Positions 45,761 through 58,600 of a stretch of DNA of 64,000 nucleotides are shown here, piece after piece. The stretch comes from Cyclaneusma minus. Taxonomy: Eukaryota > Ascomycota > Leotiomycetes > Marthamycetales > Marthamycetaceae. The first letter of the stretch is position 1. Every line of letters begins with the position of its first letter. Under the pieces are notes generated by a model. It did no database searches, was not told where the DNA came from, and saw nothing but the letters and a program-made list of their open reading frames with translations. The position numbers were made by a program, and so were the translations under genes. The stretch spans positions 186,001 to 250,000 of the forward strand of contig JAKZHN010000041.1 in the NCBI GenBank assembly GCA_037179335.1. Direction: 5' to 3'.

Positions 45761-48334
45761 TCAATGCAATTTTTTTTACAAATAAATTAATAAAAATATA
45801 ATTGCTATTAGCGTTTTTAATAAATTGTTTTTTGCTATTGCTATTCTTAAAGCCCAAAAAACAATTAATAGAATTTCGGTCCAAACGATTATTTAATATT
45901 TTTTATTTTTAAGAAATATTGCAAATTTGCAAATTAATACTTTTCTTAAACGTTAATCATATTATTTGCAAATGATTAATTTGGATAGTTTTTTTATATT
46001 TGAAAAAATAAAAAATAAATTATTTAATTATAATTTTAAAATAATTTATAAAAATATAAATGCTTCCGGTATTAATTAGCCTATTATAACGGTGCTTTTT
46101 AAAAATATATATATATATATAATTTTTAGCATTAGATATTTTAATATAATTAATAGAAAATATAATACCAATCCAAGTTTTTTTTAAAACAATTAAAGCT
46201 ATTAATTATTAAATATATAAAATATTAATTTTACATATATATATTGTATTTAGCTGCCTTATTTTAAAACTTAAACAGTAATTGGAAATTTGTAAATAAA
46301 ATATAAAAATCCGCTTTAGTAATTTGATTTTTTTAGCAGTTTTATTTTAATATAAAAAAACGGAAATTATATACTAATATTTAAAAATATATAAAAAATA
46401 TAGAGTTTTCCGCAAAAATATTATTAATATTAATTTATAAATATTAAATTAAATTAAATTAAAAAGAATTTAATGGTAAAGGCTAAGCTTTTTTAAAAAT
46501 ACATTTTTAAATTTAATAATAGCGCAAATTTTATAAAAACTTCTATTTTAAAACAAATTAATAAGCTTAGCTAAAATAGTAATTTTATATAAATTGCTAA
46601 TAATCTTTGATTTTATATAATAAAAGCATTAATACCATAGCTTTTAACTTTTTATTTTATATTTAAATAGCTTATATTTTTAAGGGTATTTTAGCGGCTT
46701 TGAAAAAAAAAGTAATAAAGCATTAATTATTTTAATATTGCTATTAGCAATAAAAGCCTTTTTATTATTATTAGAATTTATATAAAAACTAAAAAAATAA
46801 ATTTTTAATTATAAAAGCTTTAGTAATATTATTTAAATTTAAACTTTTATATATTATTTTATTTTTATTAAAAAACCCTTTTAAGCCTAATATATATAAT
46901 TTGTATTTTCAAATAAAATTTAATTTAAAATCGAATAGAAAAAAATATCGTTTAATAATAAAACCAATTTATTTACATATATAATTTTTGCTATTTTTTT
47001 ATATATAATATAAATTATTTTTTTACCAATTTTAATAAATTGGTAATAATTAAATAGCTTAATAATTTAAAAGGAAATTATTAAATATATATATAAAAGC
47101 GCTAATATTAAAAGCCCAAAAAATATAAAAGGCTTTATTAAAAAGAATATATATATGTATTTTATTTTAAAATCGATTTTGGATTTAGCAATTTCAAATC
47201 CGGAATTAAATTAAAACTTAGTAAAATATTTTTCGGCATTAGCGGCTATATTATTAATTCTTTTATTGCCGAATTTTTTTGGCTTAGTTTTAAAAAATCG
47301 CGCTTTTTTATTAAATTTAAATTTATTATTTTAGCGGCATTAGCAAAAAATAAAGCGGAAATAAAAATAGCAATAGCTAGTTTTACGGGCAGTTTTAATA
47401 TAATTACAAATTAAAATATAATTGTTTTTAAAAAGTAATAATAGAATTTTTAACTTGAAATAATTAAAATTTTTATAAAACCCAAAATAAAATGCGCAAA
47501 AACAATTATTTAAAATATTAAAGCCTTAATAATAATAGCAGGTAGCAAAAAAAGGCGTTTTTATTAATAATAATATTTAAATAAGTTTTTTTTATTTTAG
47601 TATTTTTAGCTTATTATTATTATTTATATTATTATTTATAAATACCAAATTTATAATATTATTAATAATAATATATTTTTAAAAAAAATATTGATAAGCT
47701 AAAACAATATATGTATTATTAAAAACGGATAAATAATGAATATTGGCTAAAATAAACTTGCAATATAGGATTTTAAATAAATTTTAAATAAAATAAATAA
47801 TTATATTGGCATTAAACAAAAAAATTGAATTTTAATAATATACATTTGTATAAAAATGGCATTGGTTTTAATTTTTTTTTAACAATTTTAAAAAACAATT
47901 GCTAAATTTTATTTTTTATATAAGGCTTTATTATTATTAAATAAACTTTTAAATTTAATATTTAATGCGTTAGCTTAAATGCGGTTATATTTTTTAAATT
48001 TATTTATATTTAAAATATGCTTTATTTTATTAATAAAAAGTATTTAAAGCTTATTAATAAGCTTTATAACGGGTTTTTTATTTTTAGTAAATTTTTTAAA
48101 AAAGAATGGCCTTGCCGGCTAAAATATTAATATTAAAAAGAATACAAAAACAATACGCTATTTGCAAAAATAAAGATTTTAATGCTAAAGTATTTAATAA
48201 AAAATATAATAATAATAAACCAGGCGTTTTTATTATTAAAATGGATTTTTATATTGCGGAATTATATTTTATAATTGGCTTTTAAAAGCGTCGGCAATAT
48301 TCCATTGGGCTTTTTATTATTTAATATAATAAAA

Positions 48335-48430
48335 CAAAATAAAAAATTAAATAAAAAATTAAATAAAAAATTAAATAAAAAATTAAATAAAGAATTAAAT
48401 AAAGAATTAAATAAAAAATTAAATAAAAAT
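48335..48430. repeat. 12-bp tandem array (AATTAAATAAAA)n
   Basis: About eight copies of a 12-mer with two copies carrying a G variant. It keeps a frame open on both strands (NKKL/NKEL repeats on the plus strand), which explains the ORF-like appearance here. It lies in the gag-side half of Copia B. Confidence 0.85.
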
Positions 48431-48767
48431 AAAACATATATTGGTATAGCAGCCCTTTTATAAAAGCTATTAAAGCCAATAAGCAAATTGGTAATTCTCA
48501 ATAGTTTTAATAATTATAAAGAAATTTTTAGCAATTTTAATTAATTGGTAAAATACTATGAGTTTATTAGCAAAGCAAAATGGTTTTATTTTATTTTTAT
48601 CAATTCTAATTAATTTTGCAAATAATTAATATAAATATAATGGTAATAGGGCTTTTTAAAATAAAACCTTTATATTTTTGCATTTAATTTAATTATAATA
48701 ATAAATAGCTATTTATTTAGGCATTTGCATTAATCCGGGCTTATAATTTATTAAAAACAAAGGCGTT

Positions 48768-48957
48768 TAATTTGGTATAACCTAATATAGAATGCTAATA
48801 ATAGGGGTAAATAAAAAGTTATATTAATTGCTTAAAATTTTAAATTAAAGGCGTTTTCAAATTATAAATATTAAATTATAGGAGACGCTAATCCCGTTTT
48901 AGCTAAGCGGAGTGCCACGTAACCATCTCTACGGTAGCTATTGCATCTATTCCTTAA
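48768..48957 (-). repeat. Copia B 5' LTR, better preserved copy
   Basis: Its right end keeps GC-containing sequence (GCTAAGCGGAGTGCCACGTA, then CTCTACGGTAGC). The leader immediately to its left (CCGGGCTTATAATTTATTAA) is shared with Copia A, which places it at the 5' end of a minus-strand element. Confidence 0.8.
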
Positions 48958-50612
48958 TAAAAAAAAGAATTAATTAAATATATATAATAATGCACTATTA
49001 TTTAAAACCTAAATAAAAAAGGTGGTTTTACCAATTAGCTTATAATTAATATAAGCTTTTTTTTTGAAATTAAACGGGATTTTGGCAGCATTATTATTTT
49101 TAGAATTATTATCGATTTTAGCGATATAGCCGCTGGATTTTTTATAATCGAGCTTATTGGCAAAGCAAGCCTTTTTTTTCGCGTTATTATAGCAAGCTTA
49201 TTTAAAAGGGGAATAACGGCAAAAAGAAAAATCAATGGTAATATTTTGGAAAATTAAAGCGGGAGCAAAAGCAATAATTATAAGGCTTTATTTTAAAAAA
49301 GAGTTTAAAGTTATATATTAAGCGTTAATTGGTAAAAAGAAATTAATATAGTCTTTTTTTCAAGGCAATAGCAAATAAAATAAGCTTTATTATAAAAATT
49401 ATAAAAACTAAACTTATTAACTTCACTTTACTAAAATTATTTCCCGGCTTTAGCAATAAAAACATGGTTTTTGCTATTAGCAATTAATATACACTATTTT
49501 TAAGCATTTTTTAAATTTTTATTATAGCATTAACTAATATAAAAATATTAATTATAATAGTATAATTATTAAAAAAAAGCTTAGCTAAAATAAAGAAATA
49601 AAATTTTATTGCTATAAGCTCCAATATAGAATTTATTAACAAATATTAGCTTGCGTTAAAGCTTGCAAAGCTTATTTTAAATAAAGCGGATAATGGTATT
49701 TTTGCTTTAAATAAAAACTTCAATTTTAATAATATATATTAAATTAAAAATAATATTAAATTTTATATTTTTTAAATGGTTTTATAAGCTTTTAACGGTA
49801 TTGTATTTATTAAAAAAATTATTATTGAAAAAACCTTTAAACAGAAAATTAATGGCTTTGGCTTCGGCCTTTTTATATGTTTTTGTATTTTTAATATTTA
49901 AAATGGCTTTTTTGCTTCGGCTAATAAATATTTTTTTAAATTTGCTATTAAGCTTATTAATTAAATTTTAATTAAGATAGCGGCAAATATAAATAATTTT
50001 AAATTGGTTTTCAAAATGCTAAATTTAGCAAAAAACAATATTATCATTATTGGTAATTTTAAAAGCAAAAGCAATGCCGGCGTATTTAAAAATAGTTTTT
50101 TTAATAATAAATTATATATTTGTTTTATTAAAGCGGACATTTACATTGCAAAATCAAATTTTATAATTGGGTTTTAATAACGTTAAAAACGCTTTTTTAT
50201 TTTTATTATTATTGGATATATTGGCGAATATAAAAATAAAAGCAATTTGTTGAAGGAAAAAAGGGAAATGTAATAAAAGAAATATTATTATAAAAGCTTT
50301 TATTTAGCTTTTAAAAACAATTGGTAAAATGGCCTTTAAATTGGCTAGGTAAATTATAAAATAACCTTTTTATCGGTTTTAATTAATTTTGTAAAATATT
50401 ATAATAGCATTAGCAAAAGAAAAAAAAGCCCTTATATCGATTTTAATTATTTCATAACGGATTATAATATTGGAAAAAAATTAAAATATAAAATTTTTAT
50501 CGGAATAATATTAAAAAATCGATTAAAACAACGTTAGTTAATTATTTAAAAGCTTACGCAATTCCGGGCTTATAATTTATTAAAAATAAATAAATATAAG
50601 GGTATAAAATAA

Positions 50613-50765
50613 GGGTATAAAAAATATCATATTATGCTTAAAACAACTAGAATAATTGGTACCCTAAAATAAGGATATTTTTATTATGCGGACGCTAATT
50701 TCCTTTAGGTCTAGCTATATATAATAGTTATTTTATAATGGTTGCTATTGCACCTATTTTTTAAT
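50613..50765 (-). repeat. Copia A 5' LTR
   Basis: Partner of 32,309-32,463. Both contain GCGGACGCTA- or ACGGACGCTA-type words and end in CTATTTTTTAATA. It borders a leader shared with Copia B. Confidence 0.75.
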
Positions 50766-53460
50766 AAATTATTAGTTTTGTTTTATTAAAACTATTATTA
50801 ATTTTATTTTGGTATTTAAATTTATCTTTGCTTTTATACTTAGCTAAAGAAAGTATAAAAGGCATTTTAAATATAAATCCTGCCTTTTCTTTATAATTAT
50901 TCCATTTTTTTGGGAATAAAAACTAATAAATTATAATTTTTAAACCAATAGCCAGGCTTTCTATAAATCCAATAGTATTTGGTTGGATATTTCAATTTGC
51001 CAAAGCCATTTAACTAATTTCTGATATTTTAATTGGGCCTGAAATTTCTAAAATTGCCTTGGTTAAAGCTTTTAAAATTGCCTTAATTAGAATTCCTGGA
51101 ATTTTAACGGTCCGGATTTGTTTTATAAATTCAATTTAAATAAAAGGCTAAAAAGACATTTTTTTCTTAAGTATAAATTAAAAATTAAAGGTTTATATAA
51201 AGGTTTTTAAATATTTTAGCTTTTCTTATCAAAATATATTTGCATTTCTTTATATTTTTGCAAGCATTTACCAATTTTTTTTAAAAAAATAAATGGCATT
51301 AAAACTTTGTTAAATCTTATATAAAATATTAATTAAAGTTTCCAAATATTTAATTTTGGACTTTTTAGCGTTTTTTTAAATTATTTTTTTAAAGTTTATA
51401 TTCTTTTATAAATTTAAATATTTTTAACGGCGATAAATAGTTTTAAAATATTATTTAATTATTGTAACCATAATTTTAAATTTTAAATTTTTGCTAAATA
51501 TTTTCCTTAAATAATGGTTGAATGCTTTATTTGTTAATGTATTAAAATAGGTATAATAGAAATTATTTAAAAAAAATACCAAATTTGGTAATACGGTTTA
51601 TAAAAATAAGAAATTTAGTTTTAAATATATTTTATATAATTTCGGTATATTTTCAATTAAGGTTATAAATATAAATTTTAGCCAATTTAAATACCAGCTT
51701 AAAAATAATAATATTTATGGAAATATAATAGCTATTAATTATATATAGCAATGGTATTTAATTTAATTGCTTTGCTAAATTAATATAATTAAAAAAAATT
51801 GCATATATGCCAATTTGGAAAAAAGGCTATAGTATGCTATATTATAAACCGTCTTATATTATATTATATTGGAAAAGCGTGCTATATTATAATTTTAATT
51901 ATATTATACCAAAATCCTTAAAATAGGCATGCTTGGTTTTAGGGTTTGGTTTATTAATATTAAACTTAATAGAGTTTATAATATTTTGCAGCCCTTGTAT
52001 ATTTTAAAAGCTAAGGGTACTTTTTTAAAGCCTTGGATTTGCCATTTAAAAATAAAAGCCGTTTTTAAATCTTTATTATTTCTTAATTATTTTTGCAAAT
52101 TATTTAGCTATTTTTGGCTTTATAAAAGCCTTATAAAATGCAAAAGAAAAATTTTCCTTATTTAACTATATATTATAAAATACCAGCCAGTTTTTGAAAA
52201 GGCGCTGGACTTTCTTATTTTCCTTGGTAAATAAAATTTGGCTAAAATTTTTAAAGGTATTTTTAAATCCAAGCTATAATTCCTTATTTTATTATTTACC
52301 CTTTCTAAAAAAGCCGATTTTGGAAATAAAAAACTTTTTAATATTTTGCCTTATATAGGTTTTAAGATTTTTCAAATCTAAATCAGCAAAAGGAAAATCC
52401 TTTTAAATAGCGGGGTTTTTGGCTATGGCTAAATTTTTAAATTTAAATTTAAAAAAATAAATGCTAAAATATTTAATGCCTTATAAATATCCGTTAAGAA
52501 TTAATATTGGCTATAGCTGGGAAGCTTAGCTAATTTAATAAAAAAGATTTTAATATTATATTAGGAATTAGCGTTAAATAAAGCTTTAAATAGCGGGATT
52601 TAAAGCTATAAATGGAGCTATAAATATTGCAGCTTTTAAAGCTGCAAAGATTGGGCTTTTTAAAGCTTTAAAATTCGGAGTTATAAAAAAAATGTATTTA
52701 TAATACTAAAAGGCGGGAATTTGAAATAATAAAAAGCGGGGTATTTTAAAATAGTAAAAAGCGGGAATAAAGAAAATTTTTGCAAATCATCGGTAAAATG
52801 GGCTTAGGATTATTTAAATTTATAAAGAACCTTGCAAAATTGCAGGCATAAATTTGTAAAATATAAATTTGAAAGGCGCAAATTTATAAAAAACGGATTT
52901 AAATGCTTTAAAATTGCAAAATAAAATGGAAAAGCTTTAAAATTAAAGCTTTAAAAAATTGCGCAGCTGCAAATGGCTGCTGCAAAAGGGAAAACAGGGC
53001 GCAGCTATAATCGAAATTGCGAAAAGAATTGCAAAAAATTGCGCAATTTAGAAAACGGGGTATTTTAAAATTAAATAGCTGCGTAATGAATGCAAGTTGC
53101 TGATTTTACATTGCGTAAATCCTATTTTTATTAGGCAAAGCAATGGTTAGCCGGTTTTTAAATTTTAAATTAATTGCATAAATCCCGTTTTTACCGGGCA
53201 AAATAAAATTGAAATAAAGATTTTTAGCATAATTAAAGGCGCTGCGTAAATCCCGGTTTTATTAAATAAAGCAGGCTTTAAAAGGGGCTTTTTTTAATAT
53301 AGCTGTTTTATAATTTTTTAAAAAAGAATTACTAATTGATATTTATTTTTATAAGGTTAGGGTATAGCGTATACGGAGGTAATAAATAAGTTATATTAGC
53401 TATAAAAAGGGAAAGGTAGCTAAAAGGCCGCCGAAAAGCTATAAATAATCCCTATAGCTA
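50766..53460. repeat. AT-rich block, right arm: unclassified decayed repeats
   Basis: Decayed AT-rich sequence with many TTTAAAATTGCCTT-type and AAAAGCGGG-type short repeats, the latter especially between 52,590 and 53,060. No protein motif could be read. It may be the sequence into which Copia A inserted. Confidence 0.5.
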
Positions 53461-53477
53461 GCGCTAAACTAATGCTA

Positions 53478-53556
53478 GTGCCCCGGGCATAGGGCCCGGG
53501 CACGGGGCTTGCGCCCCGGGTATAGGGCATATGACACGTGCCCGTGGCCTTAGGCA
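53478..53556. other. GC-rich island with dyads inside the AT-rich block
   Basis: About 80 bases of over 70 percent GC by eye, isolated in DNA with almost no GC. It contains near-palindromic words GCCCCGGGC, GGCCCGGGC and GCGCCCCGGG and a CACGTG core at 53,535-53,540. It could be the preserved end of a transposon or a recent short insertion. No coding potential. Confidence 0.7.
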
Positions 53557-56500
53557 GCGATTTATATAATACTATCGTTTTTTTATTATTAATATAATTT
53601 ATCCCTCTTTTTTATATTAGCCAAATATTTTTTTTTAAAAAAAAACAATTAATTAATATATATATTCGCTTAATTTTAACAATTTTCAATTAGCTTTTGC
53701 CCTGCTTTATAAAAATTATAATATTATTAAAAATATTAAATAATTAAAAACTCTGCCTAAAAATAAAAATATTATTATTAAATAAATTTGCTTTTTATTT
53801 ATTAAACCTATCTTTTTGCGCAAAAATATCCTATTTATTAAAATAAAATTATTAATAATAAACGAATACCGAAATTCGCAAAAGGTATTGTATTAAATTA
53901 ATCCCTAATTAATTTTAATAAATATAGCAAATATTAAGCTATTGTATAAAAGCAAAATTTATATAAAAATAATATATTGAATTAATTATTCAATTGAATT
54001 TTATAAATTTAAAAGCTGGGAAGGCTTGATTTAAATAAGCGCAAAACAATTTGCGCATTTTTAAGATACCAATTTTTATTTGCTATTAGATTTTATATAT
54101 TATAAATATTAAAAGAAAATTGCAATATTTTGCTGTAAATATTGTATAAATAAATAAAATTATATTAAAAAAATTAAAAAAAAGGCCCAATTTAAATATA
54201 TTTAATTAAATTTTATTATATATAGCCAAAATAATAAAAAACGTAATAAAGCTTTATAAGTTTTATTCGCATTAATTAATATATTTATTTTTTATTAAAA
54301 AGCAGCTTTTTATTGCTAATGATTTTTACGAAATTTATTAATTTAATTTATATAAATTATATTATATATATTTTAATTATATTAAAAACCTTGCAATATA
54401 AAATATTTTTAATATTAAATTTATCCGCCGCGTTTTTAAATTTTATATTGGCATTATATAATTTATATATTATTACCTTTCCGCTTTAGCAAAGCTTGAG
54501 ATTAATATATATAATAGGAAATATTTAGTTGCTAATTCAAATACCAAATTTAAGCAATTGCTTATATGCATCCTATATATATTATATTAAATTAAATTTA
54601 ATATATATTGAAATAATTATTATTTAAATTTAACGCTTTATATATAATTAATTAATTTAATTAAACGTAAAAAAAACTGCAACATATTTTACCTATTATA
54701 ATTAAATTATATATATTAAAATATAATAATATTTTACGGCGTATTATTGTTTTTGCAAGTATAAATTATAGCATTATAATAGAAATATATAGGCAATAAT
54801 GCACGTTTTTTGCATTTTCAATTATAATTATAAAACAAAATTAAAACAAAATATATTATTTAGTATTATAAGCTATAATATAATAAAACATTGCTATAAA
54901 TATTTAATTAATATTAATATTAATGAAAATCTGGATTTTAATTTATATAAAAAAAACTATATAATATAATAATATAAAAACTATAATAGGAAATATGTAC
55001 TGCTTTTATAGCTATAATAAAAAAACTATTTTAAATAATATTTGGATTAAAATTAAAAAAATTAATTCTATTTAATATTTTCCCCGCAATGAATATTATT
55101 TAAATACGCTTAATTAATTCTGCATATAATAAATATTATAAATTAGGGCGCAAATTAGAAAAACTTTTAAAAAATAATTGTTTTATTAAAAAAGGCTAAA
55201 AAGTGTATTATAATATATTTTAAATTTTTAGATTTACGCTAGGCTAAAAAAAAATCCGGACCATTATAAAAATTGGATATTGCAAAAAAATAGGCAAGCT
55301 ATAATTGCAATTGCTTTTATATTGCGCCAATTTCTATAAAAAAAACCATATTAAAATATAGGTTTGCGGGGCTATAAATTATTTAAATACCAATTTTCCA
55401 TTATTTAAATTTATTATATATATATTTAAAAAATAATACACTATTTTATAATAGCAATAAATTCAAATCCCGTATTTACCAATTGATTAAATTAATTAAA
55501 TTTATTAAATATATTTTATAATGCACGCAAAAACTATTAAAGTTTTTAAAGGCAATTATTTTGAATTTTAATAAAAAGTTTAATAGCAAAATAATAAATT
55601 TAAATAATAAATAAACCGGCCCAATTAATTTATATATTATATATTAAGGAATTAGCTGCAATATTCTTAGCAATTGCAATACCTTCCGGATTTCGTTATT
55701 TATAAAAAAACCAAGCAATTATTTTTTTATCCCTGCAAAAAAAAATTCCAAAGCTAAATAGCAATTTTTTTAAATGTGCATTAAAATTATTATATTGCAA
55801 AAAGCGCAATCCTTTATAATATAACTTTTAATTGCGATATATTTATATTTAAATAATAATATAAAGTTAAAAAACACTATTAAAATATTAAAAACACTTT
55901 TTTAAAAAAACAAAATATGCAATATATTTTGTATTAGATATTAATTAATAATAAAAAATCGAATTTATTAAATATAAATAGCATAAAAACCATTGTTATC
56001 CGTTAAATTTATAAAGTATATCCGGCGGTCCTAAAATTGATTTTTTTTTAAATTAAATGCTAATAAATAATTTGCTAATAAAATAAATTATTTTATTGCT
56101 ATAAAAGAAATTAAAATAAATATACTTTATTTAAAAACACTAGGAATTTCGTTTATTTTTAAATTCGAAATTAAAAAACTAAATATATTATTTATTTTAA
56201 AAGGTCTTTTATTATCCCATTTTTAAATATAAACTTTTAATTATATATTTAATTAAAATTATTTAATAAAATATATATTCATATTTTTATTATATAAAAT
56301 AAAATATTTTTTTTTTAAAAAAACATAAAAACTAATATTATTCTCGTAGCAAATAACAATTAAATATAAATATTTTAAATATTTTATTATAAAATTTAAA
56401 AAACCATAATTAAATTAAATATATTTTTTTATTTATTATTATAATATATTCGCGCAAATTAATAGTATAATTATATTTGCTTTTTTATTTTAAGCAATAT

Positions 56501-58241
56501 TTATTTGCCAAAATTATTAAAATTCAAATCCAATAAATATTTGTATATAATAGACTTTTTAAATTATCAATAATTTGCCTATATAATTATAAAGAAATTA
56601 TTGTCATTAATATAATATAGCTAATATATATATATATATATATATAATATTAATAAAAGTTAATGCAGCTATAGGAAACTTAGAATTTATTTTAAAAAAG
56701 GAAAATAAAAAGCTATTAATTAGGAAATTGGAAAAAAAGTTTTTTTATTATATATAAAATATAAAGCAAATATAAAAATTAATTAATTTTTATTTTTATT
56801 TTTATTTTTAATATTATATATAGAATTTTTAACGAAAAGCCTATTTATATTTAATATATTTATACCAATATTTTTTTATATAATTTATAACGCTATGCAA
56901 AAAGCTTAAAAATATAATAATGCAATATGTTTTTAAAACTATTATTATCAGATAAAAAGCAAAATTTATAAATAGCTTTAATCATTATTTATAAATAGTA
57001 TTAATTATAATAACTATATGCAAATATTAGAAATACGCATTATTATATTCCGAAGCATTATAGCCTTTTAATTTATGTTTTTAATAGCAATTGAAATAAT
57101 TAAAATAATTGTTTCCTTAATAGCAAACGGGGGTATTATTAAATTTATAATAGCGATATTTCTTTACTATTTATAGCAAAAATTATTATACTATTATAAA
57201 TAGATTTTAAATATATAATAAATATATACAATATTTATAAAATTAATTATTTGCTTTAATATATTGTTTTTATATTTGGATTACGGAAAAAGCATGCAAT
57301 AATTAATAATATATTAATATAATGCATTAATGCAATTAATTAGCAAGCGTGTTTGCAATTTTATTAAAAATTTATATATTTTTTTAATTTAATATATTAT
57401 TAGTAATATTAATATAATTTACACGATTTATTATACCATTATATATAAATTTGCAATATATAATAATTTTATTGCTTTATATTTTTATTGTATAATTTAA
57501 AGCCTTTATTTAAAAATAAATTTTGGGGCTTTTATAATAAATCCGGTGAATTCTTTTTATATATTTAATAGCATTTATAATTTAGCTTAGCTATACCAAT
57601 ATATGATTTGGCTTAAATAAATTTAAATTAATATTAAAAATAAATATTTTATTTTATATATTAATATTATATATATCTATATATATAATATTTTATATAA
57701 ATAATATAAATAGCATTAATAAATAGTCCGGTAATTAAATAATTAGATTTAATAATATATATTTATATTTTTATATACTTTATTGTTTCTATAATATAAA
57801 AGCTAATTATATATATTATTATTTTATAGGCCAATTTTTAAATCCAATAAATATATTTTAATATATTTACCTATATACCGATATTTTTAAAGCCTGCTAT
57901 TTCCAAATATATTTATTATTTAAATAATATTAAGCTAGCGATTAAAGCTTTATATTCGGGAATAAATATAATATATAATAAATAAGCTAAATCATATATA
58001 TATATATAAAATAGGGATTATAAAAATTGCTAAAATTATATATTTAATATTATATAAATATTATATATTTTAAAATTAATTTTATATTAAAAATTAAAAA
58101 CAAATAAATAGAGTTTATATTTAGATTTAAATACGAGTATAAATAAATATAAATATAAATATAAATAGAATATAAATGCAAATAAATTATATAGCACGTA
58201 TTATAAATTTTTGTAAGTAATAAATTCCAAAATATATTAAA

Positions 58242-58298
58242 AGCAAAAAAACGGATTAAAAGCAAAAAAATGCACTAATAGCAAAAAAACGGACTAAC
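58242..58298. repeat. Three 19-bp direct repeats near the AT-block edge
   Basis: Copies begin at 58,242, 58,261 and 58,280 with consensus AGCAAAAAAACGGACTAAA and exact 19-bp spacing. A TAACGGC...GCCGTTA inverted pair follows at 58,295-58,324. Confidence 0.7.
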
Positions 58299-58527
58299 GG
58301 CTAAATAACGATTGCTCGCCGTTAAATTAAAAAAATTATTAGCTAATTATAATAATTAAAGCCTAATTTAACGGCATTATACCATTGAATTTTAAAATAC
58401 AACTATAGCTATAATATAATTATTTCGCATTTATTTTATTATTAAAAATAACCGTTAAATTTTAAAAAACTATTTGTAAAAAAGACAGTTTTTTTTATAA
58501 AATTGCAATTATTAAAAAATAACAATT

Positions 58528-58590
58528 GCGCTAGTAAACGTATAAAACGGTCATTGTGTTTGCTAGCGCATTATAAAATTAATGACCGTT
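58528..58590. repeat. Interlocked inverted repeats at the right edge of the AT block
   Basis: GCGCTAGTAAAC (58,528-58,539) is inverted with one mismatch as GTTTGCTAGCGC (58,558-58,569). AACGGTCATT (about 58,546-58,555) is inverted as AATGACCGTT (58,581-58,590). The two pairs interlock exactly where composition changes. This looks like the terminal part of a DNA transposon or MITE, or a cruciform-prone site. Confidence 0.65.
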
Positions 58591-58600
58591 TTTTTATTGT

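Larger units (their letters stand above)
36231..48957 (-). mobile_element. Copia element B (Ty1/Copia), inserted in element A
   Basis: LTR copies lie at about 36,231-36,428 (3') and 48,768-48,957 (5'). Minus strand 37,442-37,407 encodes LLIYINNIIAIC, the YVDD motif with Asp to Asn changes. About 885 bases further on, minus 36,555-36,500 gives NKIVANKLTKPL, the RNase H end. The same spacing occurs in element A. The body is 36,429-38,654 plus 45,761-48,767, about 5.2 kb, split by the Gypsy element. The gag-side segments near 48,271 and 50,171 share TTTTATAATTGG, which relates B to A. Multiple stops make it non-functional. Confidence 0.8.
32309..50765 (-). mobile_element. Copia element A (Ty1/Copia LTR retrotransposon), decayed and interrupted
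   Basis: The LTR copies are at about 32,309-32,463 (3' LTR) and 50,613-50,765 (5' LTR). They share words such as TATTATGCTTAAAA and AACTAGAATAATTGG. On the minus strand, 33,474-33,444 encodes VYINNIIIIA, the Copia reverse-transcriptase YVDD motif with both Asp changed to Asn. Residues like NKIIANRLIKPF at about 32,590-32,500 match the RNase H end (normally ADxLTK). The element body is 32,464-36,230 plus about 48,958-50,612, roughly 5.4 kb once the inner elements are removed, a normal Copia length. The leader beside the 5' LTR (CCGGGCTTATAATTTATTAA, near 50,560) is shared with element B. It carries many stops and is not functional. Confidence 0.8.
53557..58600. repeat. AT-rich block, distal part
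   Basis: Nearly pure A/T with (TA)n runs (for example about 56,620-56,647), AAATATAAATATAA low-complexity stretches near 58,140, and a 19-bp triple repeat at 58,242-58,298. No gene and no readable element motif was found. Confidence 0.6.

Noticed and set aside
53345..53360. TTAGGG word suggesting telomeric sequence
   Set aside because: A single copy without tandem repetition; chance occurrence near the GC-rich island.
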